Shown piece by piece: positions 44,779 to 52,600 of a DNA stretch of 64,000 bases. A program made the position numbers and the translations under genes. Origin of the DNA: Demequina activiva (GTDB taxonomy: Bacteria; Actinomycetota; Actinomycetes; Actinomycetales; Demequinaceae); NCBI RefSeq assembly GCF_016862815.1, contig NZ_BONR01000004.1, forward strand, positions 124,001-188,000, given 5' to 3'. How positions within the stretch are numbered: the first letter of the stretch is position 1; every line of letters begins with the position of its first letter. The notes under the pieces are model-generated. The model saw nothing but the letters and a program-made list of their open reading frames with translations, made no database searches and had not been told where the DNA came from.

Positions 44779-45150
44779 ATGACGCACGAGGAGGTCGAGC
44801 GCTGGATGGGGCACTACGACAACCCCATGAAGGATGTCGTGCAGCGCATCCGCCAGATCATCCTCGCCAGCGACGACCGCATCGAGGAGACCATCAAGTG
44901 GTCGACCCCCACCTTCACGTACAAGGGCAACCTCGCCAGCTTCTTCCCCAAGTCCACGCATCACGCCACTCTGATGTTCCACGAAGGCGCGCTCATCCCC
45001 GGCACGTTCCGTCACCTGGAGGGCAGCGGCAAGGAGGGGCGCGCGATGAAGATCGTGTCCATCGCGGAGGCCGAGGAGCGACGCGACGAGATCAACGCGA
45101 TCGTGCAGGCATGGATCGCGTGGAAGGACGGCGCGTCCACCGCGTCCTGA
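44779..45150 (+). CDS. DUF1801 family protein (YdhG-like)
   Basis: A 123-residue cytoplasmic protein with the DUF1801 fold, related to YdhG/frataxin-like domains. The pattern VVQRIRQIILASDDRIEETIKWSTPTFTYKGNLASFFP is typical, with HHATLMFHEGALIPG following. Its role is unknown. A GGAGA run within the 7-base gap after TAGCGT leaves open ordinary translation. The gene converges on the dehydrogenase gene with a three-base gap. Confidence 0.88.
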   Translation: MTHEEVERWMGHYDNPMKDVVQRIRQIILASDDRIEETIKWSTPTFTYKGNLASFFPKSTHHATLMFHEGALIPGTFRHLEGSGKEGRAMKIVSIAEAEERRDEINAIVQAWIAWKDGASTAS

Positions 45151-45153
45151 CGG

Positions 45154-46104
45154 TCAGGCCGGGAAGGCTCCCATCGCGACGAAGTTGACCGGGTCGTCCC
45201 CGTGGCGCGCTGCCTCGATCTGCCGCCGCAGCAACGCGATGTAGCGCTTGTCCGTGAGCAGGGCGAAGCCAGCGACGTGCGGGACCACGATGCACCCGGG
45301 TGCACTCCACAGCGGATGCCCGTCCGGCAGCGGCTCGGGGTCCGTCACGTCGAGCGCGGCACGCAGGCGTCCTGTCTGGAGCTCAGCCAGGAGCGCATCC
45401 GTGTCCACCACCTTGCCGCGGCCCACGTTGACCACCAGCGCATCGTCCGGGAGCGCCGCGAGGAACATCGCGTCGACGAGCCCCTCGGTCTGCTCGGTCA
45501 ACGGAGTCACCAGGAACACGATCTCGGTGTCCGGAAGCAGTGCAGGGAGGTCCTCGATCGCTCGCACATCCGTGCCGTCAGGCGCGGTGCGGGCAGTGCG
45601 GGCGACTCCGGTCACGGTCGCCTCGCTCGCCCGCAGACGCGCCCCGAGCGCGCTGCCGATGCTGCCGTAGCCCACCACCAGGCAGCGCCTGTCAGCGAGC
45701 GACGGCGCGTACGGGTCCGCGTCCCAGGTCTCACGTCGCTGCGCGTCCAGGAACTTCGGCAGCCGGCGCTGGCTCGCGAGCGCGAGCGTGAGCGCCATCT
45801 CTGCCGTGCGCGAATCATGGACGCCGCGCGCGTTCGCGAGCTTCTTGCCAGCGGGCACCAAGGGCACGGCGTGCTCGTAGCCCGCTGAAGGGATCTGGAT
45901 CACCCGCAGGTCAGGGCACTCAGCGAGGCGCTGGTAGACCTCGCGCCCGCCGGACAGGTGCGGGATGCACGCGATGGTGACGCGTTCGCGCTCCTCGTCG
46001 GGGATCGGACCGGCGCTGGGATCCCAGACGATCACGCGAGCGTCGTCGCCCACCTCCCCCAGCGCATCGGCGATCTTCTGGTGCGGGACGGCGACGGTGA
46101 TCAT
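45154..46104 (-). CDS. D-2-hydroxyacid dehydrogenase family protein
   Basis: A 316-residue NAD(P)-dependent enzyme of the D-isomer 2-hydroxyacid dehydrogenase family. The Rossmann motif is LVVGYGSIGSALGARL. The catalytic Arg is in VNVGRGKVVD, the Glu in DPEPLPDGHPLW and the His in VPHVAGFALLTD. The amino and carboxyl segments form the substrate domain. The substrate could be glyoxylate, hydroxypyruvate or another 2-oxo acid. ATG 46104 sits directly before the family start ITVAVPHQK. Confidence 0.9.
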   Translation of the reverse strand: MITVAVPHQKIADALGEVGDDARVIVWDPSAGPIPDEERERVTIACIPHLSGGREVYQRLAECPDLRVIQIPSAGYEHAVPLVPAGKKLANARGVHDSRTAEMALTLALASQRRLPKFLDAQRRETWDADPYAPSLADRRCLVVGYGSIGSALGARLRASEATVTGVARTARTAPDGTDVRAIEDLPALLPDTEIVFLVTPLTEQTEGLVDAMFLAALPDDALVVNVGRGKVVDTDALLAELQTGRLRAALDVTDPEPLPDGHPLWSAPGCIVVPHVAGFALLTDKRYIALLRRQIEAARHGDDPVNFVAMGAFPA

Positions 46105-46193
46105 GGCTCCAGTCTTCCACCACCGCGCTCGCCCCATCGCTTCCCCCGCACGTGGCATGCGTCCTCGGGGACGCTCCAACGAAAGTTTCGCGG

Positions 46194-46228
46194 TTGACTA
46201 TGCGAGAATCCGCATACTCCCGTATACG
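46194..46228 (+). promoter_or_regulatory. Promoter region and dyad of the AAA ATPase gene
   Basis: TATGCG-AGAATC-CGCATA is a perfect dyad with 6-bp arms (46199-46216). TTGACT at 46194-46199 overlaps it, and TATACG at 46223-46228 lies seven bases before the ATG at 46236. The dyad could be an operator controlling a leaderless transcript. Confidence 0.5.
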
Positions 46229-46235
46229 TTGACCT

Positions 46236-47414
46236 ATGCATCCCAACAGCAACCCGTTCAACCCCGGAGCTGGCACCCCTCCTCACACGCTCGCCGGTCG
46301 CGACGAGGAGGTCCAGGCGATCGTCACCGCGATCGAGCGATCCTCACTGGGACGAAGCGCGAACGGCATCGTGCTGCACGGACTGCGCGGCACCGGCAAG
46401 ACGGTGCTGCTGGGACGCTTCTGCGAGGTGGCCTCGGACCGAGGCTGGATCGCGGTGAGGATCGAGGCCGCGGCGTCCACCTCCGCCACCTTCGCGGAGC
46501 AGCTCGTCACCCGCCTCACCCCCTTCATGCTGCGGCTGGACCGGCCCAGTGCCAGCGACCACATCAAGCGCGCGCTCGGGGCCTTCAAGTCCTTCTCCAT
46601 CTCGGTGGGACTGCAGGACGTCTCCGCCGGCATCGAGGTGGAGCCGCGCCACCTCCTGAACTATGGGAAGTCCATCGAGCACTCGCTGCCAGACATGCTG
46701 CGCACGCTCGCCCAGGCGTGCGCTCAGGACGGCACCGGCGTGCTGATCGCCGTGGACGAGATGCACGACATGAGCCGCGCGGACCTGCGCGCACTGCTGG
46801 CCGTGGGTCAGGAAGCCAACGAGTCCCGCGCGCCGCTGCTGCTGTGCGGCGCAGGGCTGCCCGCACTTCCGCGCGTGCTTTCGGAGGCGCGCACCTACGC
46901 CGAGCGATTCTTCGAGTTCCGGGCGATCACCTGGCTGGCACGGGCCGATGCACGGCGCGCCCTGGTGGCGCCCGTCGAGGCGCTCGGAGAGTCGTGGACG
47001 GAGTCCGGGTTGGACGTCATCCTCGCCTCGGCGGGCGGCTACCCCTACTTCCTGCAGCACTTCGGGCGCGCGGCGTGGAACGTGGCCGCCTTCTCCCCCA
47101 TCGGCGCTGGCGACGCGAACCTCGCCCGATCCATCGGCTTCGCCGAGCTCGACCAGGGCTTCTTCCACATTCGCTGGGAGCGTGCCACCACCGCGGAGCG
47201 TGCCTACCTGCGCGCGATGGCGATCGACGGCGACGGCCCATCGCGCTCGGGAGACGTGGCGGACCGGCTCGGCAAGCCGGCATCGGCTCTCAGCGCGATC
47301 CGTACCCGGCTGATCGACAAGGGGATCGTGTACTCGCCGGTCCGCGGCCGCATCGCGTTCACCGTGCCAGGAATGGCGACCTTCATCCGGCGTCGGGACG
47401 AGGCGGGCGCCTAG
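46236..47414 (+). CDS. Orphan AAA ATPase with winged-helix end (Orc1/Cdc6-like architecture)
   Basis: The 392-residue ATPase has Walker A HGLRGTGKTVLL near residues 48-59, Walker B LIAVDEMHDM near 171-180 and a sensor region LLLCGAGLP. After a helical lid, the end (AYLRAMAIDGDGPSRSGDVADRLGKPASALSAIRTRLIDKG) looks like a winged helix. The layout recalls archaeal-type ATPases of the Orc1/Cdc6 and MNS groups, which act on DNA or with unknown partners. No toxin, nuclease or other partner is adjacent. The upstream DNA is AT-richer than its surroundings and contains a dyad. Confidence 0.85.
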   Translation: MHPNSNPFNPGAGTPPHTLAGRDEEVQAIVTAIERSSLGRSANGIVLHGLRGTGKTVLLGRFCEVASDRGWIAVRIEAAASTSATFAEQLVTRLTPFMLRLDRPSASDHIKRALGAFKSFSISVGLQDVSAGIEVEPRHLLNYGKSIEHSLPDMLRTLAQACAQDGTGVLIAVDEMHDMSRADLRALLAVGQEANESRAPLLLCGAGLPALPRVLSEARTYAERFFEFRAITWLARADARRALVAPVEALGESWTESGLDVILASAGGYPYFLQHFGRAAWNVAAFSPIGAGDANLARSIGFAELDQGFFHIRWERATTAERAYLRAMAIDGDGPSRSGDVADRLGKPASALSAIRTRLIDKGIVYSPVRGRIAFTVPGMATFIRRRDEAGA

Positions 47415-47420
47415 AGCGCC

Positions 47421-48062
47421 TCACCCGGCGGGGAGGACGAAGCTCCAGCCGTCTGCGAGTCGCTCGTCGACCACGCGAATCACCGCGTCCACGGTGCCGG
47501 CCCGGTCCCCGCCGCCGTCGTGAGCGAGCACCATCGAGCCAGGCGTCATGGCGGCGCGCAGGCGATCCGCCAGCACCTCCGGGTCCTGCTCGGCCCAGTC
47601 GCCGATGTGATTGACCACGCCGAGCGGCTGCATGCCCAGCTCCACCGCCACCTCCGCGGTCGCTCCCCACGACCCGTTGGGTGCCCGCCAGTACGGCACA
47701 GGGTGTCGAGGCCCCAGGACGGCGCGAATGACGTCGAGCGTGCGCGTCAGGTCCACCCACACCCTATCGGCGGGCCACTCGCCCATGTCGGCGAAGGACA
47801 TCGAGTGGTTCGCGAGCACGTGACCGTCCGCGGCGATGCGGCGCAGCACCTGCGCGCCGTCGCCGCGCTCGATCTGCTCGCCCACCACGCAGAACACGGC
47901 CGTGATCTCACGCGCCCTCAAGGCGTCGAGCAGCCTGAGGGTGTCGCGACCGTTGGGCCCGTCGTCGAAGGTGAGGGCGCACACGAGGCCGTCGCCGGCC
48001 GCGGCGTCGACGGGCGTCACGCGGGGCGCGTGGTGCCCGCCGTGGGGTGGCGGAACGCTCAC
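47421..48062 (-). CDS. Polysaccharide deacetylase (CE4/NodB domain), no signal peptide
   Basis: The 213-residue NodB-type deacetylase removes acetyl groups from sugars. CALTFDDGPNGRDT contains the catalytic base and metal Asp pair. The metal His motif reads LANHSMSFADM, so the first His is present and the second position differs from the usual HxxxH. WRAPNGSWG and MVLAHDGGG complete the site. There is no signal peptide. The GTG start overlaps the LacI stop as GTGA. CE4 includes acetylxylan esterases, and the neighbouring xylan genes suggest it deacetylates imported xylo-oligosaccharides; this is inference. Confidence 0.85.
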   Translation of the reverse strand: MSVPPPHGGHHAPRVTPVDAAAGDGLVCALTFDDGPNGRDTLRLLDALRAREITAVFCVVGEQIERGDGAQVLRRIAADGHVLANHSMSFADMGEWPADRVWVDLTRTLDVIRAVLGPRHPVPYWRAPNGSWGATAEVAVELGMQPLGVVNHIGDWAEQDPEVLADRLRAAMTPGSMVLAHDGGGDRAGTVDAVIRVVDERLADGWSFVLPAG

Positions 48063-49117
48063 GCGTCGACGGCGCCGCGCGCTGCCGGCACCACGAGTGC
48101 GGGTTCGACCGCGGTCACCAGTTCGACCGGGGGCTCCGTGGTCGTGCCGCGCACCACCAGCTCGGTGGCCATGCGCACGTGCGGCTCGCGCTCGACTCCA
48201 TTGATGAGGTCGAGGAGCATCGTCATGGCCGCCGCGCCCATGGACTGCATGGGCTGGCGCACGGTCGTGAGAGACGGGGTGGCCAGCGAGGCCTCGGGGA
48301 CGTCGTCGAAGCCCACGATGGAGAGGTCCTCCGGCACCGCCAGACCGAACTCGTGCGCGACGTCCATCGCACGCATCGCGGTGATGTCGTTGGCCGCGAA
48401 GATCGCCGTGGGCCGGTCCTTCATCATGAGGAGCTCACGGGTGACCTCGGCCGCACGGTCGGGGACGTACCGCGTCTCGCGCACCAGCGCCTGATCCACC
48501 GGAATGCCGGCCTCCGCCATCGCGTTGCGATATCCCGCCTCGCGCAGGTGAGCGGAGTCCAGCTCCGAACGGCCGCCGAGGAACGCGATGCGGCGGTGGC
48601 CCAGGGAGATCAGATGCTCCGTGGCCTGCTCCGCACCCGTGAAGCTGTCCGCGTCGATGGTGGGCAGTCGGTTGGGACCATAGTGCGGGTCGATCGCGAC
48701 CACCGGGACCACCGTGCGCGCGTCCAGAACCGTGGGGGTGACCAGCACCGCCCCAGCGATCAGCGTGCCGCCCAGCCGTGCGAGCGAGCGACGCTCCCAC
48801 CCGTGGTTGTCTCCACCGGAGTGCGCCAGCAGCTCGTAGCCCGATCCCTCGGCCGCGGCGGCGGCGCCCTTTAAGAGCTCCGCGCTGAAGGGCTCGAAGC
48901 TCGCGACCAGGATGCCGAGCACATTGGTCTGCTGCATCCGCAGGCTCGAGGCGCTCAGATTCCCGGCGTAGCCCATCTCCTCGATCACGCCCTGGACCAG
49001 CTCGACGGTCTCCTTGGCGACTCCGTAGCGGCCGTTGACCACCTTGGACACCGTCGCGACGGACACTCCTGCGCGCGCAGCGACGTCAGCCATCTTGACT
49101 CGCGGCGCTGCTTCCAT
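48059..49117 (-). CDS. LacI-family regulator of the xylo-oligosaccharide locus (divergent)
   Basis: A 352-residue sugar-responsive repressor. The HTH is VKMADVAARAGVSVATVSKVVNGRYGVAKETVE, followed by the hinge region and a periplasmic-binding-protein-like domain (VLGILVASFEPFSAELLKG, HRRIAFLGGRSELDS, SIVGFDDVPEASLATPSLTTV). ATG 49117 has TACCAT seven bases upstream, suggesting leaderless translation. It diverges from the transporter operon across an operator-like palindrome and overlaps the deacetylase gene. Confidence 0.94.
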   Translation of the reverse strand: MEAAPRVKMADVAARAGVSVATVSKVVNGRYGVAKETVELVQGVIEEMGYAGNLSASSLRMQQTNVLGILVASFEPFSAELLKGAAAAAEGSGYELLAHSGGDNHGWERRSLARLGGTLIAGAVLVTPTVLDARTVVPVVAIDPHYGPNRLPTIDADSFTGAEQATEHLISLGHRRIAFLGGRSELDSAHLREAGYRNAMAEAGIPVDQALVRETRYVPDRAAEVTRELLMMKDRPTAIFAANDITAMRAMDVAHEFGLAVPEDLSIVGFDDVPEASLATPSLTTVRQPMQSMGAAAMTMLLDLINGVEREPHVRMATELVVRGTTTEPPVELVTAVEPALVVPAARGAVDA

Positions 49118-49124
49118 GGGTTGA

Positions 49125-49200
49125 ATGGTACATGGACACACGCTCGTGACGAAAACGTTATCGAAATCGTTTGACACCGGCATGGGCGGCAGGACAGACT
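49125..49200. promoter_or_regulatory. Divergent promoter region with LacI-type operator
   Basis: The near-palindrome AAACGTTATCGAAATCGTTT (49153-49172, 16 of 20 positions symmetric, centre TCGA) overlaps a TTGACA -35 at 49171-49176. CAGACT at 49195-49200 is a -10 with an 18-base spacer for the transporter operon. TACCAT at 49130-49125 serves the LacI gene on the other strand. Repression of both directions by the LacI protein is likely. Confidence 0.75.
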
Positions 49201-49244
49201 TCCGGTGTTCGGCTGGTCAACGAGGACTGAAAGGAACAACCAAC

Positions 49245-50606
49245 ATGGCGAACATGCGTCGTGCGGGTGCCGCAGTGGCATTCGCAACCTCCGCCGCGCT
49301 TCTGCTGGCTGCGTGCAGCTCAGATGACGGCGACACCACCCCCGAGGGCACCGACTCCCCTGATACCGAGGAGACGTCGGAGAACTCGGAGCCCGTCACC
49401 CTTACCTGGTGGCACAACTCTGTGGCAGGCGACAACGGTCAGAACGACCTTGGCGACTACTGGCAGAAGATGGCCGACGACTTCACGGCCCAGAACCCCA
49501 ACGTCACCATCGAGATCGAGCAGATCCAGAACGAGGACCTGCAGCGCACGCGCATCCCGCTCGCACTGCAGTCCGGCGACGCCCCCGACCTCTTCCAGGC
49601 ATGGGGCGGTGGCGAGCTCGCCACCCAGGTCGAGTCCGGATACCTGATGGACCTGAGCGAGACCCTCGCGGACGACATCGAGCGTCTGGGCGGCGGTGTC
49701 GCTCCGTGGCAGTACGACGGTTCCACCTACGGCCTGCCGTTCCAGTTCGGCGTCGAGGGCATCTGGTACCGCGAGTCCCTCTTCGAGGAGGCTGGCATCA
49801 CCGAGGAGCCCACCACCATGGCGGAGCTCGGCGAGGCCGTGCAGGCGCTCAAGGACGCGGACATCACCCCCATCGCGGTGGGTGCTGCCGACGGTTGGCC
49901 CGCCGCTCACTGGTGGTACAACTTCGCTCTGCGTGCATGCCCGCAGGACGTCATCTCGACGGCCGGCACCACGTTCGACTTCTCCGACCCCTGCTGGGTC
50001 GAGGCTGGCGAGCAGCTCGAGGAGTTCCTCGGCACCGACCCGTTCCAGGACCAGTTCATCTCGACGGTCGCTCAGACCGGCGCCACCTCCTCCGCGGGCC
50101 TCGTGGCCACCGGTGAGGCAGCGATGGAGCTCATGGGCCACTGGAACGTCTTCGTGTACGAGGGCTTCACCGACGGCACCGAGGAGGGCATCCAGGCCCT
50201 TCAGGACGACCTGGGCTGGTTCCCGATGCCCGCGACCGATGGCGGCGCTGGTGACCCCACCGCAGCTCTTGGTGGCGGTGACGGATTCTCCTGCTACGTC
50301 GACGCTCCGCCGGAGTGCGCTGAGTTCCTCAGCTTCATCATGAGCGACGAGAACCAGGCTGGTGCGGCCGAGGCCGCTGGCATCCTGCCCGTGGCACCCG
50401 CCGCGGCGGAGGCCGTGACCAACCCGGTGCTCGTGGAGCTCTCGCAGGTCGCCGGTAACGCAGAGTACGTGCAGCTGTGGCTCGACACCTCCTTCGGCAC
50501 CAACGTGGGTGGCGCGATGAACGACGGAATCGTCAACATCTTCGCCGGCACGGGCAACGCCCAGGACGTCGTGGACCTCATGACGGCCGCCGCACTCACT
50601 CAGTAA
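49245..50606 (+). CDS. Sugar ABC transporter substrate-binding lipoprotein
   Basis: The 453-residue extracellular binding protein is lipid-anchored: AALLLAACSS is the lipobox (Cys24), followed by an acidic Ser/Thr linker. The family-1 solute-binding fold shows VTLTWWHNSVAG, IQNEDLQRTRIPLALQSGDAPDLFQAWGG and YGLPFQFGVEGIWYRESLFEEAGI. Three aromatic blocks (AHWWYNF, GHWNVF) suit oligosaccharide stacking. It heads an operon with two permeases and xylan-type hydrolases, so xylo-oligosaccharides are the likely ligand. Codon use is strongly biased, suggesting high expression. Confidence 0.94.
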   Translation: MANMRRAGAAVAFATSAALLLAACSSDDGDTTPEGTDSPDTEETSENSEPVTLTWWHNSVAGDNGQNDLGDYWQKMADDFTAQNPNVTIEIEQIQNEDLQRTRIPLALQSGDAPDLFQAWGGGELATQVESGYLMDLSETLADDIERLGGGVAPWQYDGSTYGLPFQFGVEGIWYRESLFEEAGITEEPTTMAELGEAVQALKDADITPIAVGAADGWPAAHWWYNFALRACPQDVISTAGTTFDFSDPCWVEAGEQLEEFLGTDPFQDQFISTVAQTGATSSAGLVATGEAAMELMGHWNVFVYEGFTDGTEEGIQALQDDLGWFPMPATDGGAGDPTAALGGGDGFSCYVDAPPECAEFLSFIMSDENQAGAAEAAGILPVAPAAAEAVTNPVLVELSQVAGNAEYVQLWLDTSFGTNVGGAMNDGIVNIFAGTGNAQDVVDLMTAAALTQ

Positions 50607-50648
50607 TCAACAACCCGTCCCCCTGACACAAGAAAGCGAGGCTCCCTG

Positions 50649-51698
50649 GTGACTGCACTGGAGGCCTCGGGTACGGGCAAGGGCCCCGTCGTCGACGCGA
50701 AGGCGTCGGCGGCGGGGCCGCACCCTGTCACCCCCGCCACGGATAACGCCAAGAAGGACACCCGCCGCAAGTGGCTCGAGATCGCCATCTTCGTGGGTCC
50801 CGCGCTCCTGATCTTCCTGACCTTCGTGGTCTTCCCGATGGTCATGGCCGCGCGCTACAGCCTGTACAAGTGGGACTCCCGCCAGCCGTTCGAGCTCGCG
50901 GAGTTCATCGGCTTCGACAACTACACCCGCGCCCTGATCGGTGGCACCGACCCCGAGACGCAGGAGATCTTCTGGAAGGCCTACGCAGAGCCCTTCTGGA
51001 ACGCCGTGGGCAACAACGTTCAGATCATCGCGCTGTCGATGCTGATCCAGCTGCCGGTGGCGATGCTCATCGCGCTGGTGCTGAACCGCAAGTTCCCGGG
51101 ACGTGGTCCCACCCGTCTGATCATCTTCGCTCCCTACGTGCTCGCAGAGGTGACCGCCGGTCTCATGTGGCTCATGCTGCTCGACCCCCGCGGCCCCGTC
51201 ACGGAGTGGGTGCAGGCGATCGGACTTCCCACGCCACCTCAAGGGTGGCTCGAGGATCCGACGTGGGGCTTCTGGACCTTCTTCTTCATCGTCAGCTGGA
51301 AGTACATCGGCCTGGCGATCATCCTCTTCCTCGCCGGCCTGGCAGGCGTCCCTGAGGAGCTGCAGGAGGCGGCGTCCATCGACGGCGCCAGCTGGTGGCA
51401 GGTGCAGTGGCGCATCAACATCCCGCTCATCGGTCCTACCGTGCGCGTGTGGGCGTTCCTGTCGATCATCGGTTCCATCCAGCTGTTCGACATGGCCTGG
51501 GTGCTCAACAAGGGCGGATCGACGGGTCAGTACTCGACGATCGCGACCCTCATGGTCGACATCGGCACGCAGCGCAATGACGGCGGCTACGCCTCTGCGC
51601 TCGCGATCATCATGTTCATCTTCTCCATGACCGCCGCGATCATCTACCTCACCCTGGTGATGCGTCGCGACACGGCCGGTTCGCGAAAGGGGGCCTGA
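50649..51698 (+). CDS. Sugar ABC transporter permease 1 (UgpA/MalF type)
   Basis: The 349-residue inner-membrane permease has a soluble amino end of about 40 residues and six membrane segments. The EAA loop that contacts the ATPase reads EELQEAASIDGASWWQVQWRINIPLIGP. It starts with GTG at 50649, 42 bases after the binding protein, and is followed by the second permease after two bases. No ATPase gene is in the operon; a shared MsiK-type ATPase encoded elsewhere is probably used, as in streptomycetes. Confidence 0.95.
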   Translation: MTALEASGTGKGPVVDAKASAAGPHPVTPATDNAKKDTRRKWLEIAIFVGPALLIFLTFVVFPMVMAARYSLYKWDSRQPFELAEFIGFDNYTRALIGGTDPETQEIFWKAYAEPFWNAVGNNVQIIALSMLIQLPVAMLIALVLNRKFPGRGPTRLIIFAPYVLAEVTAGLMWLMLLDPRGPVTEWVQAIGLPTPPQGWLEDPTWGFWTFFFIVSWKYIGLAIILFLAGLAGVPEELQEAASIDGASWWQVQWRINIPLIGPTVRVWAFLSIIGSIQLFDMAWVLNKGGSTGQYSTIATLMVDIGTQRNDGGYASALAIIMFIFSMTAAIIYLTLVMRRDTAGSRKGA

Positions 51699-51700
51699 TC

Positions 51701-52594
51701 ATGGCCACCGACACCACCGTCGAGCGCAAGCGCCGCGCGCCTTCGACCACGTCCCGTACGCGCACCCGCCTCCAGGGCGACTCGTCGATCTACATCACGA
51801 TCTTCGTGGCGCTGGTCGCCGTCGGCTTCACCCTGGGCCCCATCATCTACCTGGCACTGGGCGGATTCCGCACCAACGGCCAGCTCGCTGCTGACCCCAC
51901 GGGTCTGCCGGATCCGTGGGTGTGGCAGAACTACTGGAACATCCTCACGCAGGGCAACTTCTGGCAGTACACGCTGAACTCGCTCATCGTCGCGGTGGCC
52001 ACCACCGCCGGCGTCGTGCTGTTCGGCACCATGGCGGCCTACCCGCTCGCTCGCTACAGCTTCCGCGGGCGCGAGGGCATCTTCATCATCTTCACGGCCG
52101 GCCTGATGTTCCCCCTCACCGTCGCGATCTTCCCGCTGTTCCTGCTGATCCAGGACCTCGGCTGGGTGGGTGGCTACTGGGGACTCATCGTGCCGCAGGT
52201 GGCGTTCGCGCTGCCCGTGACGGTCATCATCATGCGTCCGTTCCTGGCGGCCCTGCCGGATGAGCTCGAGGAGGCCTCCTTCATGGATGGCCTCACCCGT
52301 GTGGGCTTCTTCTTCCGCATGGTGCTGCCGCTGGCCAAGCCGGGCATGGTGACCGTGGGCGTGCTCGCGTTCCTCGGCTCGTGGAACGGCTACCTGCTGC
52401 CCCTAGTGATCCTCACCGGTCGCGACGCGCCCACCACCCTGCCGCTGGGCGTGACCCAGTTCCAGGGCCAGAACGCCGCCGACTTCGCCGGCATCATGGC
52501 CTACACCTTCCTTGCGATGATCCCTGCGCTGGTGTTCTTCCTGATGATGGAGCGGCGCATCGTCGATGGCCTCTCCGGCGCCGTGAAGGGCTAG
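51701..52594 (+). CDS. Sugar ABC transporter permease 2 (UgpE/MalG type)
   Basis: The 297-residue second permease pairs with the preceding gene. After a basic amino end come six membrane segments. The EAA loop is DELEEASFMDGLTRVGFFFRMVLPLAKPG. It begins two bases after permease 1 and ends seven bases before the GH3 gene, so importer and hydrolases are one transcript. Confidence 0.95.
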   Translation: MATDTTVERKRRAPSTTSRTRTRLQGDSSIYITIFVALVAVGFTLGPIIYLALGGFRTNGQLAADPTGLPDPWVWQNYWNILTQGNFWQYTLNSLIVAVATTAGVVLFGTMAAYPLARYSFRGREGIFIIFTAGLMFPLTVAIFPLFLLIQDLGWVGGYWGLIVPQVAFALPVTVIIMRPFLAALPDELEEASFMDGLTRVGFFFRMVLPLAKPGMVTVGVLAFLGSWNGYLLPLVILTGRDAPTTLPLGVTQFQGQNAADFAGIMAYTFLAMIPALVFFLMMERRIVDGLSGAVKG

Positions 52595-52600
52595 GGGCCG

